A DNA stretch of 8,541 bases from an uncultured Pseudomonadales bacterium. GTDB taxonomy: Bacteria; Pseudomonadota; Gammaproteobacteria; Pseudomonadales; IMCC2047. The notes beneath the pieces were generated by a model. The model did not search any database. It saw nothing but the letters and a program-made list of their open reading frames with translations, and had not been told where the DNA came from. Of this stretch, positions 1-5,002 are shown piece after piece; the stretch's first letter is position 1; every line of letters starts with the position of its first letter. A program made the translations under genes and the position numbers. The stretch is taken from contig CAMYKE010000126.1 of the NCBI GenBank assembly GCA_947258895.1, forward strand, positions 2,155 through 10,695, written 5' to 3'.

Positions 1-238
1 CATAGCCCCGGCCGCGCACATCCTTCGCTACGGCGATTCGCCCCAGGTGGCCAAGCGGCGTAATCCGGCCCGTTGCAACCAGCGTGTCCTGCAGGAATAA
101 CACGGCATGCCGGCACTGCGGGTCGAAGCCGTCCTGCTCAAGCTCGAGCGGGACATCTTGTTCGATGACGAAAACCTCTTTGCGCAGTGCCGTGATAGCC
201 GCGCCATGGGTAGCGAAATCGGTCAGGCTACATTTCAT
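1..238 (-). CDS. GNAT-family N-acetyltransferase, N-terminal part (runs off left edge)
   Basis: Reading leftward from an ATG at 238, the frame stays open for 79 codons to the window edge, so the C-terminus is missing. Family knowledge: GNAT enzymes move an acetyl group from acetyl-CoA to an amine. What is visible: a helix ending in LRKEVFVIEQDVP (residues 18-30), the usual beginning of YjcF/ElaA-like GNATs; the strand TLVATGRI (52-59); then GRIAV (66-70) followed by RGRGY (75-79), which is the start of the R-x-x-G-x-G/A acetyl-CoA pyrophosphate loop. The start is preceded by a weak GGTGA about 8 nt upstream. An overlapping ATG at 233 is out of frame. It lies 284 bp beyond the ppx stop on the same strand, so it may be transcribed with ppk-ppx, but it has no evident link to polyphosphate. 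The substrate cannot be told. The family call is firm, the subfamily is not. Confidence 0.85.
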   Translation of the reverse strand, partial: MKCSLTDFATHGAAITALRKEVFVIEQDVPLELEQDGFDPQCRHAVLFLQDTLVATGRITPLGHLGRIAVAKDVRGRGY

Positions 239-522
239 TGCACGGGATCACCGTAAATCATTCCAGGCAGCCTGTACTGCCGCAAAAGTTGCGCGCCATG
301 CATAGTCGGCCAATTTCAGCCCCGGCCAGCTGGACGACAGCATCATCGACGTCGTGATGCTCGATTTCTACAATCCCGCGGGGCTGGAACTCGATGAGCG
401 CCGCACTAGCAACGTGGTCGACGCCCTCGGTCTCGGGAAACTGGCGCGATTTGGCGGCTCGGATGTGGCCGGTGCGGTAATTCGGGTGCCCAGTGTAACG
501 GTCCAGGACGATCGATTCGCCT
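239..522. other. Gap between ppx and the acetyltransferase; coding status unresolved
   Basis: No gene can be assigned in these 284 bp. Two overlapping open readings exist. The plus frame is open from after the TAG at 303 to 605 (first start GTG 354). A minus frame ends at 258 and runs back into ppx out of frame. Both share the same middle codon positions and show similar GC at third positions, so composition does not choose between them. Neither has a Shine-Dalgarno or a recognisable motif. A third reading, 248-346 minus, gives a 32-residue peptide ending LADYAWRATFAAVQAAWNDL and stopping 9 nt before the acetyltransferase start; it looks protein-like but has no Shine-Dalgarno. No residue pattern of the missing Ppx HD-like domain is seen in any minus frame. 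No rho-independent terminator is visible. Confidence 0.4.
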
Positions 523-1479
523 TTATTCGCCAACCATCTCATATAGCAGGCCTTCGCGCAGCGCGCCGCGGCTATATTCCATGCGGTCGATTTCCAATTG
601 CTTGAACACAGCAATGAGTATTGCCACGGCGGGCGGCAGGATCTTGCTGCGTGACGGAGGGAGGCCCTCGATGCTGATGTCCGACACACACTTGAATTGC
701 AGGATCCGCTGCCGAATGTCCAGCAGGTGGTCCAGGGTGATCGAGCACTTGTGATAACCCTCCGCCTTGAGAATACGCGCCACCGCCTTGATGCTGCCGG
801 AGGAGCCCAGGCACAAATCCCAACCGGTTTTTAGATAGGCTTTGCGGAACGGTTGTATTTCCTGCTCCGCGGCCGCCACCATCCGGTTAAACCGTTTACC
901 GCTAAGCTTGCCATCCGCAAGGTAGGTCCGGCTCAGGTTAACACAGCCCATGGGTGTGCTGCGCAGGCTTTGTTCCGTGAAATTGGCGCCGATGATGAAT
1001 TCTGTGCTACCGCCGCCAATGTCCACGATCATTACCTGGCGTTCGATGTCGGAAATATGCGCGACGCCCCTGTAGATGAGTCGTGCCTCCGCGGTACCGG
1101 ATACCACCCGGATTGGAACCGGGAAATGCCCGGTGGCTGCTTTCAGGAAGGCATCCGCGTTTGTCGCGACGCGCAGGGTATGGGTTGCGACGGCGCGAAT
1201 ATTCTCAATTGGAATGTTGGCAAGGTGAGCACTGAATTGATCCAGGCAATGCATGGCTCGCTTGGTGGCAAATCGATCCAGGACCAGGTTTTCGTCGAGC
1301 CCCGCGGCGAGTTGGACCTGCTCCTTGAGGCGTTGCAGGACTTGAAAGTCCTTGCCCACCCTGCGCGCAATGACAAGATGGAAGCTGTTGGAGCCGATAT
1401 CCAGCGCGGCCAATACCGGATTCGCCACGGAGCTGGCCACCGGGCCGATCACGGGTTGTGTCAGCTTTTCCGGTGGCAT
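523..1479 (-). CDS. ppx: Exopolyphosphatase, short form without the C-terminal HD-like domain
   Basis: Ppx removes terminal phosphates from inorganic polyphosphate in the cytoplasm. The 318-residue product shows the actin-like ASKHA fold of the Ppx/GppA family: phosphate loop ALDIGSNSFHLVIA (25-38), THTLRVATNADAFLKA (99-114), SGTAEARLIYRGVAH (127-141) with E131 in the place of the E. coli catalytic glutamate, second phosphate loop IVDIGGGSTE (151-160), MGCVNLS (177-183), LGSSGSIKA (224-232) and RGALREGLLYEM (304-315). The wording is closer to E. coli Ppx than to GppA as I recall them. E. coli Ppx is about 513 residues; this one stops in a TAA three codons after LLYEM, exactly where the HD-like half would begin. 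The ATG at 1479 has no clear Shine-Dalgarno, and an in-frame TAG eight codons upstream rules out a much longer start. It begins 39 nt after the ppk1 stop, so the two are probably co-transcribed. Confidence 0.9.
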   Translation of the reverse strand: MPPEKLTQPVIGPVASSVANPVLAALDIGSNSFHLVIARRVGKDFQVLQRLKEQVQLAAGLDENLVLDRFATKRAMHCLDQFSAHLANIPIENIRAVATHTLRVATNADAFLKAATGHFPVPIRVVSGTAEARLIYRGVAHISDIERQVMIVDIGGGSTEFIIGANFTEQSLRSTPMGCVNLSRTYLADGKLSGKRFNRMVAAAEQEIQPFRKAYLKTGWDLCLGSSGSIKAVARILKAEGYHKCSITLDHLLDIRQRILQFKCVSDISIEGLPPSRSKILPPAVAILIAVFKQLEIDRMEYSRGALREGLLYEMVGE

Positions 1480-1518
1480 AAAGCGTTGACTGCTGAACTG
1501 CTAATCATCCTGGCGAAG

Positions 1519-3096
1519 TTATAGTGCCTTCAGGTAATCGTGGATAGCGATCTGTGAGCGAATTTTTTTCCGGTTGCCTCTCGGTACATACTGATTGCTT
1601 TGGCTGGCGTCAATGATACGGGCCTTCATGGTGTCTTTCCACTGAATTTCGAGGATATCCAGAATCCTGGCTTTTAGTAGCGGGTCGTAGATGGGGCAAC
1701 CCACTTCTATGCGCTGGTCGAGGTTGCGCGGCATCAGGTCTGCCGAGGAGATAAACACGTTCTTGTCGCCGCCGTTATGAAATACGAACACGCGCGGATG
1801 CTCCAGAAACCGGTCTACGATACTGATTATCGAGATGTTTTCGCTGAGGCCCTTGACGCCCGGGATCAGGCAGCACATACCGCGGAGAATCAGGCGTATC
1901 TTGACCCCGGCCTGGCTTGCCTTGTATAGCATTTCTATGAATTCAGGGTCCGTAAGGTTATTGATCTTGAGCATGATCTCGGCCTTCTTGCCCTCGCTGG
2001 CGGTGCTCATTTCACCCCTGACCAGGCGTCGCAGCCGCCTGCGGGTATCATGCGGCGAAATGATCAGGTGGCGGTAGCTGTAGCGTTTGTACAGGTGCGC
2101 AATGGTATCGAATACATGGACTACTTCCGCGGCGATCTCCTGATTGGCGGTGAACAGCGAAAAATCGGTATATACCCGTGCCGTGCCCTCGTGAAAGTTG
2201 CCGGTGCCGATATGGGCGTATCGCATCAGCTTATTATCCTCCTGGCGCTCGACCAGGCAGATCTTGGAGTGCACCTTCAGGGTGGGGAGGCTAAATTGCA
2301 CCTTGACATCCGCGTCGGTCAGTTTCTTCGCCCACTCGATATTGGCGGCCTCATCGAAGCGGGCCTGCAGTTCCACGACCACGGTGACGTCCTTGTTGTT
2401 CTTCTTGGCCTGAATCAGTGAATTGATGAGCAGGGAGTCCCTGGCGACCCGGTAGATCGAAAGCTTGATTGACTTGACCTGCGGGTCGCAGGAAGACTGG
2501 CGCACAAATTCGGTAAAATAGCGAAATTTGTGGTAGGGGTAATACAGCAGGATATCCTGCTCGGCCATTGCCCCGAAGCAGTCCCGGTGCCGATCAAATT
2601 CCTTGCTGTCGAGGCTGCGCAGCTTCGGGTTCAACAGGTACTTGGGGCCTACCGCCGGAAATTTCATGAAGTCTTTCAGGTTATGATAGCGACCGCCCGG
2701 GATGATACTGTCGTAGGATGAAATATCCAGCTTGTTGATCAGGAAGTTCAGCATCTCCGGGGGCATTTCGCGGTCGTATACAAATCGTACCGGCTGCGCG
2801 GTGAGACGCTGCTTGAGGCCTTCCGACATCCGCTCCATCAAACTTTCATCGATATCGTCGCCCAGCAGGTAGTCGGCGTCGCGGGTGAGTTTAAACGCAT
2901 AGGCAGAATATTCTTCCTGTTCGGCGAAACCCTGGAACACGTCGTCAAGACAGTAACGTATCATGTTGTCCAGCAACACGATCGTTTTGCGCCGGCCATC
3001 TTTCTGCTTGGGCAGCTGGATAAAACGAGTGGTTTCGTCGGAAGGGACTTCCAGTACCGCGTACTGCTTTCCCAACTCGCCGCGTTTGAGTTCCAC
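1519..3096 (-). CDS. ppk: Ppk1 C-terminal fragment (rest of head domain, C1, C2, both catalytic histidines)
   Basis: This is the 525-codon open frame from a GTG at 3096, equivalent to residues 159-683 of the restored protein. It holds the strand YAVLEVPSDETTRFIQLP (12-29), YPYHKFRYFTEFV (186-198), IKLSIYRVARDS (210-221), LPTLKVHSKICLVE (270-283) with H276, YAHIGTGNFHEGTARVYTD (293-311), RGMCCLIPGVKG (405-416), FLEHPRVFVF (430-439) with H433, ISSADLMPRNLDQRIEVG (449-466) and YVPRGNRKKIRSQIAIHDYL (503-522). H276 and H433 are 157 residues apart, the same spacing as His435 and His592 of E. coli Ppk, the phosphorylated histidine and its catalytic partner. The GTG lies inside the repeated segment with no Shine-Dalgarno, so independent translation is doubtful. 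It is a marker of the surviving frame more than a likely separate gene. Confidence 0.75.
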   Translation of the reverse strand: MELKRGELGKQYAVLEVPSDETTRFIQLPKQKDGRRKTIVLLDNMIRYCLDDVFQGFAEQEEYSAYAFKLTRDADYLLGDDIDESLMERMSEGLKQRLTAQPVRFVYDREMPPEMLNFLINKLDISSYDSIIPGGRYHNLKDFMKFPAVGPKYLLNPKLRSLDSKEFDRHRDCFGAMAEQDILLYYPYHKFRYFTEFVRQSSCDPQVKSIKLSIYRVARDSLLINSLIQAKKNNKDVTVVVELQARFDEAANIEWAKKLTDADVKVQFSLPTLKVHSKICLVERQEDNKLMRYAHIGTGNFHEGTARVYTDFSLFTANQEIAAEVVHVFDTIAHLYKRYSYRHLIISPHDTRRRLRRLVRGEMSTASEGKKAEIMLKINNLTDPEFIEMLYKASQAGVKIRLILRGMCCLIPGVKGLSENISIISIVDRFLEHPRVFVFHNGGDKNVFISSADLMPRNLDQRIEVGCPIYDPLLKARILDILEIQWKDTMKARIIDASQSNQYVPRGNRKKIRSQIAIHDYLKAL

Positions 3097-3625
3097 GGCG
3101 AGGTACGTCAGGGAAATGTGTGACGGGCATTTCGCCGCGTTTGAGTTCCACGGCGAGGTACGTCAGGTCGTCCATGAGGCTATTGCCGAGATCGACCTCT
3201 GACGTAACCAGCAGCGGAACCAGGCTGGGGAGAATCTCGTCCCGAAAGTATTTCCTTATCCAGTTCCTCTGGTCGCGATGGATCTGTGCTTCGTTCACGA
3301 GGAAAATGTTACGTCGCGCGAGCAGGAACAGTACATCGCTATAGACCTGGTCAAAACGCTCTTGCAATTTCAGGACTTTCTCCTGAATACGCCCCAGCAG
3401 GTCGGCAAAGGCGAACGCTTCGGGCGTGCCATCGTTGATCAGCAATTTACGCTTGACCTCGGCAAACCGCACACGGAAAAATTCGTCCATGTTGTTGGAA
3501 AAAATGCCAAGAAACCTGGCTCGCTCAATGACCGGAACGTCTTCATCTGCCGCTTCCTGCAACACGCGCTCGTTGAACGCCAGCCAACTGATCTCTTTAT
3601 CGACAAATTTATCGTTATATTTCAT
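2945..3625 (-). CDS. ppk: Ppk1 N-terminal fragment (N domain and start of head domain)
   Basis: The open frame is 226 codons, of which about the first 165 are real Ppk1. It opens with FVDKEISWLAFNERVLQEA (7-25) and RARFLGIFSNNMDEFFRVR (35-53), the hallmark N-domain helices of Ppk1 that help bind ATP. It then continues through the head domain (LPSLVPLLVTSEVDLGNS, 132-149) to DLTYLAVELKRGE (153-165). EMPVTHF (165-171) comes from the 19-bp novel stretch, and the remaining 55 residues, rich in Arg and Gln, are out-of-frame reading of the real gene. The ATG at 3625 is preceded by GGAT about 6 nt upstream, a modest Shine-Dalgarno. Alone, this fragment has none of the catalytic histidines and should be inactive. 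Confidence 0.7.
   Translation of the reverse strand: MKYNDKFVDKEISWLAFNERVLQEAADEDVPVIERARFLGIFSNNMDEFFRVRFAEVKRKLLINDGTPEAFAFADLLGRIQEKVLKLQERFDQVYSDVLFLLARRNIFLVNEAQIHRDQRNWIRKYFRDEILPSLVPLLVTSEVDLGNSLMDDLTYLAVELKRGEMPVTHFPDVPRRGTQTRRVGKAVRGTGSPFRRNHSFYPAAQAERWPAQNDRVAGQHDTLLS
3077..3112. repeat. 36-bp direct repeat, copy A (inside ppk1)
   Basis: This 36-bp stretch is identical to 3132-3167. It encodes on the minus strand LTYLAVELKRGE, a conserved Ppk1 segment. In this copy the gene continues correctly into LGKQYAVLEVP, so this is the copy that belongs to the downstream half. Identity ends at both borders (c at 3076 versus t at 3131; g at 3113 versus t at 3168). Confidence 0.95.
3132..3167. 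repeat. 36-bp direct repeat, copy B (inside ppk1)
   Basis: Second copy, offset 55 bp from copy A. Between the copies lie 19 bp (3113-3131) that match neither flank, so this is not a simple tandem duplication. Read on the minus strand, copy B joins correctly to the upstream half of ppk1 (NSLMDDLTYLAVELKRGE) and then runs into the 19 bp, which add MPVTHF before the frame is lost. Confidence 0.95.
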
Positions 3626-3845
3626 GGCTTATCCGCGTTTTGAGGAGCGTAAAGGAGCTTGGAGGCTTATTTTTTCCAGTTGAGGTGACAATTATATTAC
3701 AGTCGGTTTTCAGAATTTCCAGTGCTACCTGAAATAGCCATGACTTTCAGCGAATCTATAAAAATTCGTGCCGCCGGAGTCATCGGGCGCATGAATAAGT
3801 GGTAAACTGGTGCCTCACAGTGGCCGGGAATTGCAGAGATTACAG
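3626..3845. promoter_or_regulatory. Divergent regulatory region between ppk1 and the 34-residue peptide
   Basis: 220 bp without a gene. The ppk1 side holds the PHO box and a -10 listed separately. On the plus side candidate -10 hexamers are TATAAA (3757-3762) and TAAACT (3803-3808), neither with a good -35. TATAAA sits inside an inverted repeat, CGAAT at 3751-3755 and ATTCG at 3764-3768, separated by 8 bp. I do not recognise that site as a known operator. Confidence 0.4.
3685..3702 (-). promoter_or_regulatory. PHO box (PhoB operator) upstream of ppk1
   Basis: On the minus strand the site reads CTGTAATATAATTGTCAC. It matches the PhoB consensus CTGTCATAWAWCTGTCAY at 16 of 18 positions, with both TGT half-sites at the standard 11-bp spacing. 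Ten bases after TGTCAC lies AAAAAT (minus strand, 3669-3674), a 4-of-6 match to a -10 at the distance seen in PhoB-activated promoters such as E. coli phoA and pstS, where the box replaces the -35. The start of transcription would then fall near 3662, about 37 nt before the ppk1 ATG. Alternative reading: TATAAT inside the box (3691-3696) as an ordinary -10, but it has no acceptable -35. Inference: ppk1-ppx is induced by phosphate starvation. Confidence 0.7.
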
Positions 3846-3950
3846 ATGAGTCGCAAGTGTGAGCGCTGCCAGACAATGAGGCTGCTTACAACGGTTGCCA
3901 CGCTCGCGCTGCTGGCCACGGTTTTTTATGTCAACCATCAGGTAAGTTGA
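3846..3950 (+). CDS. Possible 34-residue CxxC single-pass membrane peptide
   Basis: ATG at 3846, TGA ending at 3950. I do not recognise a family. The peptide begins with MSRKCERCQT, a CxxC pair in a basic context, followed by one hydrophobic helix, LLTTVATLALLATVFYV (residues 13-29), and a five-residue polar tail. Positive charges before the helix suggest the N-terminus and its cysteines face the cytoplasm. Only a weak AGAG stands about 9 nt before the start. It lies 55 bp ahead of the DUF4399 gene on the same strand and could be its first cistron, or merely a leader reading. Length alone gives little statistical support. The ordered layout (Cys pair, charge, helix, stop) is what favours a real gene. 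Confidence 0.4.
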   Translation: MSRKCERCQTMRLLTTVATLALLATVFYVNHQVS

Positions 3951-4005
3951 ATGCGGTGGTTTTGTCGACCCCGCTCTACAACAGACTTTTACAGGGTTCC
4001 TATCT

Positions 4006-4422
4006 ATGTTCAAAATTGCATGTTCGGTATGGCTCGGCGCATGCCTGGCGACCTTCGGCAGTGCCAGCCTGGCCGCTGATCACGCTCCCCGAGTGTATTT
4101 TGTCTCGCCGGTCGACGGGGCGACGGTAACCAGTCCGGTAACCGTCGTGTTTGGATTACGTGGCATGGGCGTAGCGCCCGCCGGCGTTGATCGAGAGGAT
4201 ACTGGCCACCATCATTTGCTGGTGGATGTCGCCCGCTTGCCCGATTTGAAATTGCCAGTACCGGCGGATGCCAATCACTTGCACTTCGGTGGCGGCCAGA
4301 CCGAAACGACGATTGAATTGACACCCGGCATTCATACCCTGCAGTTGTTGCTGGGTGATAAATCCCATATCCCGCATTCCGTGCCGGTGATTTCCGAGAA
4401 AATCACCATCACCGTCGAGTAG
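4006..4422 (+). CDS. Secreted DUF4399 domain protein, histidine-rich
   Basis: 138 residues. Residues 1-24 are a signal peptide (MFKIA, hydrophobic core [13 protein letters not shown], cleavage likely after SLA or SLAA), so the mature protein of about 114 residues should be periplasmic. The rest is one DUF4399 domain: [22 protein letters not shown] (30-51), the typical Ig-like opening; GHHHLLVD (67-74); [15 protein letters not shown] (91-105); [11 protein letters not shown] (108-118); and a closing strand EKITITVE. The His clusters at 68-70 and 91-93 together with H121 and H124 suggest metal binding, but that is inference; the family's function is unknown. The ATG at 4006 has AGGG about 10 nt upstream. 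greB follows 20 bp after the stop, so the two are probably co-transcribed, although their roles look unrelated. Confidence 0.85.
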   Translation: MFKIACSVWLGACLATFGSASLAADHAPRVYFVSPVDGATVTSPVTVVFGLRGMGVAPAGVDREDTGHHHLLVDVARLPDLKLPVPADANHLHFGGGQTETTIELTPGIHTLQLLLGDKSHIPHSVPVISEKITITVE

Positions 4423-4442
4423 CCGGGGGGTGGTACGAACTG

Positions 4443-4943
4443 GTGTCCCGGTATCGGCCGCCGCGCCAGCACGGTTCCCATTACATTACCCCTGAGGGCC
4501 GGCGCCGCCTCAAGGAGGAACTCGATCATCTGTGGCGGGAAAAACGTCCTCGTGTCACCCGAGCGGTAGCCGAGGCTGCGGCCCAGGGTGACCGTTCCGA
4601 GAACGCCGAATATATCTACGGCAAGAAACAACTCCGGGAAATTGACAGCCGGGTGCGGTTCCTGGCCAGGCGCCTGGAGCAGCACATCGTGGTTGATCGC
4701 ATGCCGGCAGACCCCGGTGCGGTGTTCTTCGGCGCATGGGTGGAACTCGCGGACGACGGCGGCGCACGCCATGAGTTTCGAGTTGTCGGCGCGGATGAGC
4801 ATGATGCCCATACGCAGTACATCAGCATCGATTCACCACTGGCCAGGGCGTTGTTAAAAAAGCGGGTTGGTGATGAGGTGATGGTACGCGCGCCCGCGGG
4901 TATTTTACGTTATGAAGTGCTGGCAATTCGCTACCGGGAATAG
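4443..4943 (+). CDS. greB: Transcription elongation factor GreB
   Basis: GreB enters the secondary channel of backtracked RNA polymerase and triggers cleavage of the RNA 3' end so that elongation can resume. The 166-residue product has the N-terminal coiled coil (about 17-83), [13 protein letters not shown] (27-39), the tip motif GDRSENAEY (49-57) with acidic residues D50 and E53 matching D41 and E44 of E. coli GreB, and [14 protein letters not shown] (61-74). The C-terminal FKBP-like domain carries VFFGAWVEL (94-102), [13 protein letters not shown] (126-138) and VGDEV. LWRE near the start and VFFGAWVE mark GreB rather than GreA. The GTG start yields MSRYRPPR, an opening I recall from Pseudomonas GreB, about nine residues longer than the E. 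coli form. A G-rich stretch stands 9-17 nt upstream. It converges on the YihY-family gene across 59 bp. Confidence 0.95.
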   Translation: MSRYRPPRQHGSHYITPEGRRRLKEELDHLWREKRPRVTRAVAEAAAQGDRSENAEYIYGKKQLREIDSRVRFLARRLEQHIVVDRMPADPGAVFFGAWVELADDGGARHEFRVVGADEHDAHTQYISIDSPLARALLKKRVGDEVMVRAPAGILRYEVLAIRYRE

Positions 4944-5002
4944 CCGGTTATTGAAAAACTGCCTGCGTTACCAGTCCTCGCCCGTCGGTTGTCGCAAAAA
5001 CG
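4944..5002. other. Convergent gap between greB and the YihY-family gene
   Basis: 59 bp between two gene ends. No GC-rich stem with a T-run is present for either strand. The only symmetry is the 10-bp palindrome ACGCTAGCGT (5000-5009), which overlaps the last codons of the minus-strand gene and has no loop, so it is not a standard terminator. Confidence 0.5.

Larger units (their letters stand above)
1519..3625 (-). pseudogene. ppk: Polyphosphate kinase 1, frame broken by a 55-bp insertion with a 36-bp repeat
   Basis: Ppk1 reversibly transfers the gamma-phosphate of ATP to a growing polyphosphate chain. Start ATG 3625, stop ending at 1519. Taking out 55 bp restores one frame of 683 codons, against 688 in E. 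coli, with every expected domain in order. As written, the N-terminal frame (3625 leftward) reads correctly to KRGE, passes into EMPVTHF, then goes out of frame and stops at 2945. The correct frame resumes in the second copy of a 36-bp repeat and runs to 1519. The insertion length is 1 modulo 3, so no in-frame reading exists. The rest of the gene is clean: no other stop or frame change, and all catalytic residues are kept. That points to a very recent mutation or an assembly error, not old decay. It is followed 39 nt later by ppx and preceded by a PHO box. Confidence 0.85.

Noticed and set aside
354..605. 83-codon plus-strand open frame
   Set aside because: Its end is antisense to ppx, it begins at GTG with no Shine-Dalgarno, and no family is recognisable.
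258..689. 143-codon minus-strand open frame crossing the ppx end
   Set aside because: Its first part is ppx read out of frame (Arg and Ser rich), there is no Shine-Dalgarno, and the rest has no known motif. Its non-overlapping part is described as an unresolved gap.
853..1524. 223-codon plus-strand open frame
   Set aside because: Fully antisense to ppx, which has clear motifs throughout.
3077..3167. Programmed frameshift as an explanation of the split ppk1
   Set aside because: A slip would still leave an extra 18 residues that repeat a conserved strand, and the site has no slippery sequence or stimulator. Duplication or misassembly is simpler.
3691..3696. Perfect TATAAT on the minus strand as an ordinary ppk1 -10
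   Set aside because: No acceptable -35 lies 16-18 bp upstream, and the hexamer is part of a better-supported PHO box.
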